Notes: a model not told the origin generated them from the letters alone. A DNA stretch of 64,000 bases from Gnetum montanum (GCA_015680685.1 MNCI01002795.1:39395-103394), one strand, 5' to 3'. Shown: positions 34,200 through 46,480, counted from the first letter of the stretch. Translations and numbers: made by a program.

Positions 34200-36400
34200 T
34201 ACTTGAGTGAAAGTTTAATCTAATCCATGGTAGTGAGGAATTCTTTATCATTGATAGATGTTTTATTGTTCTTACTAACTTTGAATTCTTCCATTCTACC
34301 TAGGAGTTTGATCTCATGCTTCAAGAATTTTTGTTAAGCTTCCTTTGTTTTTTTTTTCCTATTTTTGGTTATCTCCTTTATTTTTGTTTGATGTAGGTTG
34401 TGCATTTGTGTCCATGGGTATAACTAAAATTTAAGTAGAATTAGATGGGCCTACTTTGTTCCACACATTTAGGAGATCATTGTCCTTAGCCTTAAGCTTT
34501 AGAGTTAATTCCTTACATTTCTTTTGAGGTGGTTTCTTCTCATTTTGTTAAGAAGAAGTTCAAGAGTTGGCTATTGCAAGAGGTCATTGGTCGTTTTGGC
34601 TTATAGGTGTAGATGTAGGGGGTACTATAATTAAAAAATGAGCCTTTGGAGATGGAACTCTTATAATAAATAGAGATATAGCACTTGTTGAAGTTTGTTC
34701 ATTACAAGGGGATATCTTAACCACCAATGGTGCCTTGATGGTTTTAGACTTATCATTGATGTTGAAGGTGGCACTAGTAAATGGTTCGTTATTAGCATTA
34801 AGGAGGTATTTGTACACTTATATCAATTGATTTTAGTGCTTGACTAGGTTTGAAGCATCTAAAATTAACTTTCCACTATCTATCATCTCTTGCAACTCAT
34901 CTTCTAAGGCCAAGAAAAAATTAGTGTCATGACCTAGCAACTGGGCAGTATTGGCAGAATCATTCTAACTTGAAGTGTTTTAGTACAAGTGGATCATCCT
35001 TTGTTGCTATCAAGGATTTTTAGCAATCTTACATGAGCAATCATGCCTCTTTTGAGCATTCTTATATTGTTTCTTATATTGTATGTGATTACTCTTTAGT
35101 AACTTATTGAGAAGCTCCAATGGTTTTACTAGAAGTCTAGTGTACTTCAACCTAAATTTTCACTCCAAGTTAGGTTTCATTGGGTAAGATGTTGATGCCT
35201 AGATGTTGAAGTTTGAGAGGTGGTGGTAGGGAGCTTAGGTTATGTTGTTTTGGGCCCCTATGTTTTTTCTTTTTTCTTTTTGTTTCTTTAGGCATTGTGG
35301 CCATCACTAGGTGATTTTGTTTCCCCTTATCTTAATCCTTTCTTGTATGTTGGTTTTTACATGCTATATAAGTTGGATCATTACTTCCCTCAGTAGCATT
35401 TTCTATGTTTTTTGTTTAGGAGAAAGCTTAACTAAGGAACTATAGGTATAGCTGATATAGGGATGGTGGTAGAGACCTTATGTTATGTTGTTTTGGGCCC
35501 CTATGTCTTTTTTTCTTTTTTGTTTCTTTAGCCACTATGGCCATGGCTAGGTGATTTTGTTTTCCCTTATCTTGATCCTTTCTTGTATGTTGATTTTTAC
35601 ATGCTATATAAGCTAGATCATTACTTCCCTTAGTAGCATTCTCTATGTTTTTTGTTTATGAGAAAGCTTAACTAAGTAACTGTGGGTCTAGATGATATAG
35701 TTTAGACTTGATAAAATTTTTGATTTCTCCCTTGAAGATGGTCAAAAGATGCATTTTAGTGATGGGTTTAGGAATCTCATTAAGGAGAGCATTTCATAAC
35801 TGTATGAATGTCTAAAAAGGTTCAAGAGGCCCCTGCTTAACTTTCATATGTTGATCAAGTGTTGTGTCATGTTTCAAATTATACTTAAAATGGTTAACAA
35901 ATTAGATGATCAAATCCTCTAAGAATATAGTAGAACCTCTAGGTAGGGCACAATACCAATCCAAGGCTTCCTTGTTTAAAGAAATAGGGAAGTAACACAT
36001 CATGGTATAAGACTAACTTTGCAACAACAAGCACTTAGAGTAGAAGGTGATGAAGTGTGAGTTTGGATCACCCTTACTATTATACTTAGTAAATTGGGGG
36101 GATAGGAATGCCCATAAGAAGAGTTATTTAAGGGATGATAGGACTAATGGGTTCATCTTGGTAGAAGTCCATGATCTTGACAATCTAGTGGTTTAGGCTT
36201 TAAGCTTTTGTATATCTTTAGTGAGGTCCTAGATCATCTAGAAGGCTTGATCCAAGCCTTGGAAAATCCTTGTAGGTTGTGGTGTTTGGAAAAATGGCTA
36301 TGGAGGGAGTTAAGAGGCTTGGGGTTGTGCAATAGACATTGGTGTTAATGACAAAGACTAGGTGATCATTGTGGTGGGAGAGTTAAATAAAGAAAATGAG
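34200..36400 (-). pseudogene. gag region of B'
   Basis: Minus strand shows the pre-gag block (CTTGGATCAAGCCTTC as in B at 19790), then FLEDLIIxFVNHFKYNLKHDTTLDQ and MKVKQG, then a Lys-rich linker ending in SPYDLVMTS (cf. LYDLVINS in B). It is broken by stops. Two internal tandem duplications lie at 35222-35707 and 36499-36850. Confidence 0.65.
35222..35707 (-). repeat. 243-bp tandem duplication in the B' gag linker
   Basis: Two copies (35222-35464 and 35465-35707) start GGTGGTAG and share TTATGTTGTTTTGGGCCCCT, TTTACATGCTATATAAG and GAGAAAGCTTAACTAAG. The period 243 is divisible by 3, so the coding phase (NDLAYIACKNQHTRKDQ) is kept in both. Confidence 0.8.
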
Positions 36401-36498
36401 GTTTGCATTGGGACTTGAGGGATGAAAGGGAAAAAGGGTGTGTGTTGGGGTCTCAAGAAGGGGTTCGTTGGGATAGAGAAAGAAGGTTGTGTGAAGGA

Positions 36499-36850
36499 TA
36501 CCACCAATGATGGCCACAAAAAATGAGGTTGAATTGCAAATGACATCATAGAGAACAAGGATACACAATGGGCTGCTAACTAGGACTAGTGCACTGCTAT
36601 AATGAGCATTGAGGTGAACATGGTAGAGAGAAAGGGAGTAGACCAAAGGGGCTTGAGTTATTAAGGACATTAGTAATACCACCAGCGATGGCCACACAAA
36701 ATGGGGTTGAGTTGCAAATGACATCATAGAGAATAGGGATACACAATGGACTACTTACTAGGACTAGTGCACTGCTATAATGAGTGTTGAGATGAACATA
36801 GTAGAGAAAAAGGGAGTAGAATGAGGAGTTGACTTATTGAGGACATTAGG
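36499..36850 (-). repeat. 178-bp tandem duplication in B'
   Basis: Both copies start TACCACCA and share GCAAATGACATCATAGAGAA and GGACTAGTGCACTGCTATAA; period about 178 bp, roughly 10% different. Confidence 0.8.
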
Positions 36851-37497
36851 GATGTAGAGTTAGGGGTAGTTTCTTTTGGGGCTAACAATTAAAATAGGCT
36901 ACCTATGAGTGTGTTTGCTTCATGTTCTACCTCAAATTCATCTTGGTCTTCCTAGTTTTCATCTAAACTAGTCTTCTCACTCACCTCCTCTAACTCTACA
37001 AGTTGTGCTAGCATGCATGTGTGAAACTCTGTAATTTCAATATGGTCATAAGAGGAAGGAATGTACTCCTTTCCATTTCAATGAATGGTCTTGAATTGAC
37101 ATTAATTTACACTTTGATTTCATGTGTAAAATGGAAAGGCTAGCTAGCATGTTATCACATATGAAGTTATAATATTCATGCAGGATGGATCTAATCCTAG
37201 TTGTCTAAGGGATTGCCTACACTTCACTATGGTAGGATTCTTGGAATCATAGATATGAATAGAGTCTTTGCTAGAGGTCGGGTGCACTATGTTGTGTAGT
37301 AGAACTATTGAACATTGAAAAGGCATAAATTGTATGAAACTAACACATTGGATCAACTTTGAACTAAGCTACTAACATTTAATGAAGGGTAGAAGCCTTT
37401 AGCATAAATAACTTTAGCTTATAAAGCTTTCAACTTTTATAAAAGCTTATGTGAGTTTTTAGCTTATAAAGCTTTCAGCTTCCATACCTACAATAGC

Positions 37498-37679
37498 CTT
37501 AGTGTATAAGCTAGAACTTCCTTAGCATATAAGCTAGAACTACTTTAGCGGATAAGCCAAAATTGCCTAAGCATTTAAGCTAGAATTACCTTAGCATATA
37601 AGCTGAAATTTCCTCAGCATACAAGTTGGAATTACCTAAGAATATAAGCTATAATTTCCTTAGCATATAAGCAAGAAAA
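37498..37679 (+). repeat. Minisatellite, eight copies of a 23-bp unit
   Basis: Unit CTTAGCATATAAGCTAG plus AATTAC/T is repeated eight times without spacers, with 2-6 differences per copy. It lies in the non-coding interior of B'. Confidence 0.8.
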
Positions 37680-37848
37680 TTTATGAGAAAATTTAAAAAA
37701 TTTACGAAATTTTCTAGGCATAATTAGGCTGGCTTCAAATAAGCTAACTGCAAAACTAGTAATTAAGCTAGCTTAAACAATAGAAATACATAGAAACCTA
37801 TAAATATGCTAATAATTAAGCTAGCATGTAGATATGATAAAAATTAGG

Positions 37849-37850
<2 letters not shown>

Positions 37851-37888
<38 letters not shown>
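37851..37888. repeat. (TA)n microsatellite
   Basis: About 18 uninterrupted AT/TA units. Confidence 0.95.
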
Positions 37889-37890
<2 letters not shown>

Positions 37891-38684
37891 AAATAGGAGC
37901 AAAACTATAAATACATTATCAAATATGTTGGCTTATGATAAAGAATTTAAGCAAAGGCTTTTCTTCTAGTAGCAAAAACTATAGGGGCTGAAAAATTCAA
38001 TGCTGGAAAGCCACAAATTTCAATGCCACAATGGTTTATCCCCAAATCCAATGAGCCTTAGAAAAGAATCCAAAGCATCTCAAATAGTCTAGTAGATTGC
38101 TTGAGGAGTTAGGGGATTTATTACTAGAATGTTAAAAGAAGATGTGTGTGAGGGGGTAATTCTCAATGTAAATAACTCAACAACAAAGAAATAAATAAAG
38201 TGAAATAATGGCCACACAAATAAACTATAACTTTGTATTAAATATAAGGAAGTTCAATGAAATAGTTTTGTGAATACAAGTTATAGGCTTTAAAAGCCTA
38301 GCAACTTAAGAGACATTCTTGGAATTCAATGCAAGATCTATTCTGCAACTAGATTCATGCTCGAATGTCTTGGATGATCTCCCATGGAACTTGATCTACC
38401 ACTAGTTTTCTTTATCATAGTTGTTCACATTGAATGAAAGGTTGGACTAGTTATGAACTCTTAAAGTTTGCATTGCTACAAATGTCTCTAGTTCAACCTA
38501 ACTACTTCAAATTTCCAAACAGATGCATGACACTAGTTTAAATAGGCTAAAGCATTGCTAATTTCACATTTTTGATTGCTACAACATGTTAGATGATTCT
38601 AATGAGCATAATCCACAACATGTGAATGTTAGCATAATTTGGGTTTTGGCCCAAAATTCTAGTGTAATTGGAATTTCTCGTTAA

Positions 38685-38704
38685 CATATATGCTAGCATA
38701 TATG
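38685..38704. repeat. Perfect 20-bp palindrome
   Basis: CATATATGCTAGCATATATG equals its reverse complement. It is in a unit of about 65 bp that repeats nearly three times (TAATTGGTATTTTCC marker). Confidence 0.85.
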
Positions 38705-38742
38705 AACTTTGGCTTAAATCTATGACGTAATTGGTATTTTCC

Positions 38743-38760
38743 ATTGGCATATATGCCAAT
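38743..38760. repeat. Perfect 18-bp palindrome
   Basis: ATTGGCATATATGCCAAT equals its reverse complement and occupies the same place in the next repeat unit, 57 bp after the 20-bp palindrome centre. Confidence 0.85.
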
Positions 38761-39334
38761 GTATATGTTGTTTTGGACATTGTTATGCCAACATAATTGG
38801 TATTTCCATCACCCAAATTTGCAGCTTAGAAACCTCCAAAGTATATAGCTTTTCTTGCCAATGTTGGTAGTGTATTAATGCTATTTTTCCAACATATAAG
38901 CTACAAAGGTTTTGGCTTTTGCTGCCAAATTTCTACAGCGTACTTACATTTTTGGCCTCTATATGCTAGGTTGAATGAGACCTTCAGCTTATACTTTGCA
39001 AATTGCATCTTTGTACACCATAAACTATTCAAATTAAGCTAGGGGAGAAAACCCATGAGGTTGGATTTTTAATGGGAAAATGGACACTTGTTTCTACCTT
39101 TGAAATTCCCATTAAATTACAATGTAAACACTTTGGCTAATAGGTCACATATGCGAATGCAAAATTTCTTTGGGTTGTTTCACAAATTTTCCTTTTCATC
39201 TATCACAAAAAGAATAAAATGATTAAGTCTCGTTAATATTTATAGAATTAACATATAGATTTTTTATGTGATGTTAGTTACACTTACCATATGATGCAGA
39301 AAGCTTGGAACTTGTTACCTCCTTTATCTTTAGT

Positions 39335-42300
39335 CAAGGTCATGTACCTCTGAATATGTGGCCTAATTTCATCTTTAAATATACCCATGATTAAACTCTT
39401 TTCTATTCTAAGTAAAATACTTTTAGAGATTTACATTTGAAAAACATTCATTAATTTATGTTCTTTCTTTGGTTTTCTTTGCAGTGAGATTGGCATTAGA
39501 TAATTAGAATTTTGGATAAATCTTCACTATCAATGTTAATAAATTTTATTTTGACAATATTTTGCAAAATTATAAATAAATATTATCATGATAATCACCA
39601 TTGAGTTATGCAATTTAACCATTTTTTCATAGGCAAGACTTACAATGTAAGTTATAGGACATGACCAAACTTTGTGTTTAAGAATAAACAACTTGTGTAG
39701 TAGGGTTAATTTTGGGGGAATTATCAAAACTAAAATTTTATTTAAATGGTAGAAATATATGGGATATGAGTTTTGGAAACATCAATAAGAAAATTGAGTA
39801 TTCTTAATTTGCAAATGTAATATTTCATCTATGTTTAATGTGCTACTTCAATGCACAACATTGAAGGAAAATGTACTCCAATGCTATTTGTATTACACAT
39901 TCCATATATTCATTCATGAGGATTTTTCAGCCATCTACCTACCTGTCTCAACTATTAAATTTTAAGGTAATAATTACAAATAATTTATTTTTTATTCCTA
40001 GATGGTGATAACATTAGCCTCAAAAGCATTAGATGATGAATAGAAAAATGATGTTTATTATGTAGTGACTAATCAACATATATGTTATGCTTTCTCCTCC
40101 CATGCATAAAACTCTAGCAACTTAGATACAATTTCTCTTTCCATGGTCATGTAACTATGGGTTTTTGGCCTGCTTTTGTCTTTAAAGATGCCCCTGATTA
40201 AACTCTCTTCTATTCTAGGTTAAATACTTCTAAATATTTCCATTTGAAAAACATTCATTAATATGTGTTCTCTCTTTAGTTAGCTTTGTAGTAACATCGA
40301 CCTTAGATAATTGTGTTTTGATAAAAATTTTTGATAAAGCTATATGGTTAATGTTAATAATTTTTATTCTAACAACCTTTTGCAAAACTTTGGATAATTA
40401 TCATCTATATAATCATCATGGAGTTATGCAATTGAGCCATTTTTTTGAAGGTGCCACATACAATGTAACTTACAAGACATGACCAAACTTTGTATTGAAG
40501 AATAAAGAGCTTGTGTAGCAAATTTAATCTTGAAGTATTATTAAAACCAAAATTTTAATTAGACAATAAAAATATACATGATATGAGTTTTGAAAACATC
40601 AATAAGAAATTGAAGAAGTATTCTTAATTTACAATCGTAAGATCTCATCTATGTTTAATGTGTTGCTTCAACACATGACATTGAAGGAAAATGTACTCTA
40701 ATGATATTTGTATTGCACATTTGATATATTCATTCACAAGGATTTTTGATCCATGTACCTACCTATTTCAACGCTCAAATTTCAAGGTGATAATTATGAA
40801 TAATTTATTTGTTTGTTTAGAGATGGTGGTGACATTGCTTCTAAAACCACAAGATAATGAATAGCAAAATGGCGTTGATTCTATAGTGACTAATTGACAT
40901 GTATGTTATGCTTTCTCCTCCCATGCATAAAAACCCAAAAACTCAAATACAGTTTTTCTTTCCATAGTTAATCTAACATATTTAGGGTTTATTTTATTAA
41001 GGCTAGTGATTCACCTTTGTAGTGGCTATTTCCAATCATGGTAATATAACTCTAAATTTTTGGCCTACTTTTGTCTTAAAAGATACCCCTAATTAAACTC
41101 TCTTTTATTTCGAGTTAAATACTTCTAGATATTTGCATTTGAAAAGCATTCATTAATATATGTTTTCTCTTTGGTTAGCTTTGCAATGATATGGGCATTA
41201 GATGATCATGTTGTGATGACAATTTTGGATAAAACTTCATGGTTAATGTCAATAATTTTTATTTTGACAAATGTTTCCTAAAGTATAGATAAATATCATC
41301 TTGATAATTATCAAGTTATGTAATTAAGCCATTTTCTTAAAGGAAAGACTTAGAATGTAAGTTGTAGGATATGAATAAACTTTGGATTGAAGAATCAACA
41401 AATTGTACAGTAGGGTTAATTTTGGGGGTATTATTAAAACTAAAATTATATTTATATGGTAGAAATATACATGATATGAGCTTTCAAAATATCCATAATA
41501 ATATTAAGGAGTATTCTTAATTTGAAAATGTAACATCTCATCTTTGTTTAATGTGCTGCTCCAATGCATGACATTGAAGGAAAATGTCCTCCAATGCTAT
41601 TTCTTTTACCCATTGGACATATTCATTCATGAGGATTTTTGATCCATCTACCTACCTATTCCAACTCTCAAATCTTTAGGCAATAATTATGAATAATTTG
41701 TTTTATTATTCTCCGATAGTGGTGACATTTCCCTTAGAAGCATCAGATGATGAAGAGCAAAATGACATTGATTTTGCAATGACTAATCAACATGTACTTT
41801 ATACATTCCCTTCCCATGCATAAAAACCAAAAAACTCATATACAGTTTCTCTTTCCATGGATTCTCTTTCAATAGTTAATCTCGCATATGTAGATTTTAT
41901 TTTATTTATGCAACAGATTCACCTTTGTAGTGGGTATCTCCAAATCAAGCCATGTAACTTTGATTTTGTTGCCTACTTTCATGTTTTAAGATACCCCTTA
42001 TTAAACTCTCTTCTATTTCAAGTTAAATACATTTAGAGATTTATGTTTAAAAAAATTTCATTATTTTATGTTCTCTTTTTGGGTCAGAACTTTGGATAAA
42101 GCTTCATGATTAATGTCAATAAGTTTTATTCTAACAACCTTTTGCAAAATTCTAGATAAATATCATCTTGATAATTATCATTAAGTTGTGTAATTTAGCC
42201 ATTTTCAAAAGGCAACACTTAGAATGTAAGTTGTAGGACATAACCAAACATTGTGTTGAAGAATAAATAGCTTTGTGCATCAGGGTTAATTTTGGGGTCA

Positions 42301-42530
42301 TTATTAAAACTAAAATTTTATTTATATGGTAAAAATATACGTGATATGAGTTTTGGAAACATCAATAATAAAATTGAGTATTCTTAATTTGCAAATAAAA
42401 TATCTGAACTATATTTAATGTGTTTCTTCAATACATGGCATTGATTGTAAATGTACTCCAATGGTATTTGTATTGTACATTTGATATATTCATTCATTAG
42501 GATTTTTGTGTCATGTACCTACCTATCTTG
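39335..42530 (+). repeat. Four tandem copies of a 0.8-0.9 kb unit
   Basis: Marker TTAAACTCT recurs at 39391, 40199, 41093 and 42001 (spacings 808, 894, 908). Further shared blocks per unit include CATTCATTAAT, ACATTGAAGGAAAATGT, GGATTTTTGATCCAT-like, and ATGCTTTCTCCTCCCATGCAT. The last copy stops at about 42530. One block per unit reads like coding (copy 3: EASDDEEQNDIDFAMTNQH at about 41735-41800) but is broken in the others. I do not recognise the unit as rDNA, a known satellite or a transposon. Confidence 0.8.
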
Positions 42531-42739
42531 TATGAACTTTCATGGAATATGAATATCCATGCTCAACCAAGGACTAATGTCAAAACCCAAGGATTACAAG
42601 AAGCATCTTATTCTATCTTTTAATAGATGTAATTTGATCCATCAAAAAATGATGGCTTGTGAAAAGATTATGCACCTAAAAGATACATGATGGAACACAC
42701 ACAAACTCTTAATGGAGGTTAATCCATTAATCAAGAGAC

Positions 42740-43260
42740 CAAATTCTGATACAAATTGTAAATCGAATATAACATCCTAAAGGGAGAGTGAATAGGAAGT
42801 CTCATAAAAATTTAAAACATGCTAATAATTCCATCAAAAATTATAAAATTTGTAAAAAATGTAAGTAAAATTGGAGTAGAGTTCATCTAATATATGAGAA
42901 AAATGAAATGCAAGAGATAAGCAAAATGGATAGTGCACACCAAGATTTATAGTAGTTCTACTTGAGCATAGTACACTTCATAGGGACTATCCAAATCTCC
43001 TCTTTCCTTGGGTTTCCTTCCAACTTCATCAACTCCTTGAAGAACAATGTCAATTTCAAGGGTTTCTATTCTCTCTTTCATACAAATGGAATTTTCAAAT
43101 ATGAAATTCTCAAACCCAAACTAAAAAGATCAAAAAAATTTTTACAATGATGCTCAAAAATCTCATTATAGATCAAATTACACAAATTATATGTATAAGC
43201 ATGAAAATGATATAGAGATTAAGGCATAACAATACACTAGGATGTTTTTGGTTCAATTCT
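42740..43260 (-). repeat. Copia-type LTR end and primer site, minus strand
   Basis: The plus strand reads TTCTGATACAAATTGTAA, then CATCCTAAAGGGAGAGTGAA. This is the inverse of the common plant copia arrangement, in which the LTR is followed by an initiator-tRNA-Met primer site (TATCAGA core). Further right, ACACCAAGATTTATAGTAGTTC and TTGGGTTTCCTTCCAACTTC look like LTR sequence of the same class. The far end is not defined and no coding part remains. Confidence 0.5.
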
Positions 43261-43799
43261 CTTTTTTACTCTTTCAATATTTTTCCAAAAGCTTACTCCA
43301 AAATTTTTTGTTGCTACTAAATTACTAATCTTTATCAAATAATCCATTTTTGCCTAGGCAACAACATTTAAAAGAACTATGATATTCATTGAGAAATGTT
43401 TCATCCTCAAAGACAAATGACAATGCTTAAACCTTAACACTTTGTTTGTATCACAATGTTCAAGGGGCTTTTGACCTTTTTGTCTTTATATTTGTTATCA
43501 TTATTCCCCTAATAAGTCCACCTTAGATGAGGTCAATTAAGCTATGTGACCAATAGGTTAACTTATGCTTGGGTTGGTCAAAATTACCACTGATCCAACA
43601 AAAATTAGCTCAATCATTCTTCTTGAATTTCATTGTCTAGAATTGGGCATCTAACATTGGTAGCTTGTCTTGAGTTTAACCTAAAAGTACATCTTTTTCT
43701 ACATTCTAGGTTTTCTTGACTCTTGAGTAGATCAATCTTTTACTAGGTTGGTTGACCTTGCCAATGATAATTTTGACAAATAATGCACATGTTGTCATT
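43261..43799. other. AT-rich stretch without recognisable features
   Basis: No domain, repeat or splice pattern seen; it may hold the rest of the copia LTR and the decayed pol end of A'. Confidence 0.4.
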
Positions 43800-44903
43800 C
43801 CAAATTATCAATTTGATCAACAAAATTATACTTAGCCAAGCTCTTTCCATGATGATGAGAAACTTATCCTTGTACTTGTTAACCTAGATTATAAGAAAAT
43901 TAGCAAGATATGACCATACAATGATGATGATCAAAATATCTTTCAAAAATTCTAATGAGATGGTGATAGATTAATTAGCACGTTCTAGCCTCATATTGCA
44001 TTTCTTTAAAGGAGACAAGTTTCAGGCTTTATATATTTCTTAAAGATTAATTTAACTTTGGAATCCAAATCTAGTAGAGCCTTCCAAGGATCATGTCCTC
44101 TGATCTGAAGATAAATAAGGGAACTTCTTGGGTCATTTCTTTTCTTAGAAAGGCTTTCTACCTTTATCTAGTTAGTAACAACATGGATTAACATGATAGT
44201 TTAAACATTTGTTATGTTTTGACTTGAAGATGGTTTGAAATACATATAGAAGGGTATAGGTATTATGTCCACAACCATGGATGCTTGTCTAAGTTTATGT
44301 GAACTAGCAAGTTTGGAGAATGGACACTTATAAGGCCTGAACTTTGAACTACTTGAATTATCCTTCACTTACATGTCTATAGATCTAGTAGCATTTTGTT
44401 GTTGCAACTATGAAGGTGTCTCATCTTACATGGGTGGAGCAAGTGGCAATGGTTTAGAAGCATATGATTGAAAGTGTTGGTAAGGTTGAAAAGCATAGAA
44501 AGGATATTTAGCCTATGGAGTTACACATCTATAGTACTCTAGATGATAGTAATAGTGAGTAAAGATATGAATGGTAGAACTATTTAGAGACACAAGCTAC
44601 TAGACATAATATCCATAAAGGTTAGATTGCTTGTAGTGATATTGCTATCTTGATAATGGCATCTTCCATGATTGTGAGTTTTGACACTAGTAATAATACT
44701 CTAGAGATTAAATTGGAGCCCCATTTAAATAATACTATTGCAAATGATAGGGTTGTTTGTAGTTGTCTTGAGGATAAGATAATCTCCTAGGTATCTATTT
44801 TTGACAAATTTTTGGATTTAAGGCATAAATTCTAGACTCTTAAAGATGTCACATTACAGAGCAACAATCCTTAGGATGTTCATATTGGAAAATGTCACAT
44901 ATA

Positions 44904-44947
44904 TCATCATCTGAATATGAGTCTATAACCTCATATTCAGATGATGA
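44904..44947. repeat. Perfect 18-bp inverted repeat with 8-base loop
   Basis: TCATCATCTGAATATGAG (44904-44921), loop TCTATAAC, then CTCATATTCAGATGATGA (44930-44947). The corresponding place in element A (about 3473-3515) is not palindromic, so the hairpin arose within A'. A direct 18-bp duplication (AATAAGAGTTCTTTTGTG) follows. Confidence 0.85.
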
Positions 44948-45619
44948 ATAAGAGTTCTTTTGTGAATAAGAGTTCTTTTCTATGTTCTTTTTCTTTCTTT
45001 TGTATCTTTCACTCTACCTTACACTACTTTATCATCCAATATTTTCAAGGTTATTTAAGGATTTTCATCAATCGAGTCCCACATTTTGTTGACCTTGTCC
45101 AAAATTTCAATTACTAACTTCTAGATTGTCGAGATTTTTCTCTAAACCACCTCTTCTAATCATACCACCTCTTCTAGTTCACATAGATGAACCTCTTTGT
45201 TATGGAGAGAGGACTCTCTATGGTACTCCTTTGCTACTTGATTAATCAACCTCTAAATTTGATGGATTTTTATCTCTAAATGTCCCCTTAGTTTTTCTTG
45301 TCTTATTTCTAAGTTCATCTATGATATGACATAAGTACTTTCTCTAAGAAAAGTCATGGCCTAAATAGCTATGTAATAGTAAGTAATATCTACCAAGGGC
45401 TACATCAATGAGAAATAAAGAACAACTAGCAACAAAACCTTAAAGCTTTTGATCCTTGAGCCTTTAAAATAGAAATAAATAAATGCTATAGAAAATAAAT
45501 TTATTGTTCAACTTTCATTGGGAGCTTTTTTGCCTAAAGTTGTAGCTAAAAAGAGTTATCATTAGGAATCTAGTATTTGACTCCTGAAAAGAGATCATAG
45601 TTATTCTTTTGCTACTAAA

Positions 45620-46480
45620 AAATAATTACACATTGAAGATTCCAAATAGAGTAGAGAACAAGTGGTTAAAGAGAATTCTAACTCTAAAGAAAAGAAGTAG
45701 ACAAGTTAGGCTAATCACCATGAATGACTTCATTGATGCTTGGTTAAAAGTTGTTACAAATTCTAGATGTCCATTTCCAAGCATGTTCAAAAATACGATA
45801 CTCAAAAAAATATGAAAAAATAAGTCTTCGATTCTACAAGGAGGACATTTTGAAGACACATTTCTAATATTTTAAGACAAGTGTCGATAGGAAGATCTTG
45901 ATGGATAAAACACCATAAAAAATATAAATTTTAGGAAATATAGGAGCTCTCCAAATATCTTTAATTTTATCATCCAAAAGTACGACAATAATTGTGATTT
46001 CCAAGATTATTTAATTTTTTATGAATAATATCATTCTTTGTAATAATTTCATAAGAAAATTTCAAATTAAAAGGAAAAATAGATCTACTATAATTCTAGA
46101 AAAATATCTTAAGAAATTGATGCAAACTATTGTCAATTTTAAATAAATTCTTAAAATTAAAAATTAATTTTTAAAAATTCCTATTCCTATTTCTATTCAA
46201 ACCATAGGGGCTAGAAGCTTCATTCCAAGTAATCCATCTATCATGCATACATAAATAAAAAACTTCACTAATACTAAATTTTCTCTAAGTGGTACATAAT
46301 CTAGATTCATTAGTAACCTAAGCTCCTTCATTAAAAGGAAGCCATCATGGGCTAATTTGCTTAAGCATATCTTCTAAAATTTTAATATGACTGTAATTCC
46401 AATATTTACTAAGCATCCACATAGTTAGATGTTTCATTGATGACTGTTGTCCTCCTAGTCACATGTGTATGAAGTTCATA
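45620..46480 (-). pseudogene. LINE ORF2 C-terminal fragment (zf-RVT)
   Basis: The minus strand reads WMLSKYWNYSHIKIL near 46430, WITWNEASSPYG near 46200, and at 45859-45626 a CPPCRIEDLFFHIFL motif followed by a long hydrophobic tail. The C-x2-C...H-x-F pattern fits the zf-RVT domain at the end of plant LINE ORF2. It interrupts element A' between gag and LTR. Confidence 0.55.

Larger units (their letters stand above)
33350..39184 (-). mobile_element. Inverted older copy of family B (B')
   Basis: Read leftwards: LTR-like block (39184-37981), repeat-rich interior, gag (about 36330-35700), Lys-rich linker, protease (about 33975-33500) and the tail GFEVEFQEETL. Each block aligns with the plus-strand element B in the same order; for example the strings GGATCAAGCCTTC, TAAAGCTATAG-like and YKVH...DD. 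It ends without a left LTR near 33350, so it is truncated. As in B, no RT or integrase is seen. Internal tandem duplications make it longer than B over the same interval. Confidence 0.7.
37981..39184 (-). repeat. LTR-like block of B'
   Basis: On the minus strand its last 130 bases (TGCTTTGGATTCTTTTCTAA ... ending CAGCCCCTATAG) parallel the end of the family-B LTR (TGCTTCAAATCCTCTTCTCA ... GGCACTACA). A possible start TGTGAAACAACCC lies at 39184, giving the same 1.2-kb length as the B LTRs. The 5' boundary is a guess; the middle is diverged and holds two perfect palindromes. Confidence 0.45.

Noticed and set aside
37498-37679. CRISPR-like regular repeats
   Set aside because: The 23-bp units are contiguous, without spacers, in plant DNA; it is a minisatellite.
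39335-42530. Ribosomal DNA or a 5S-type array
   Set aside because: No conserved rRNA words or promoters are visible, and unit length and AT content do not fit.
42962-43150. Small host gene of 62 codons
   Set aside because: The sequence matches copia LTR-like text and shows no domain.
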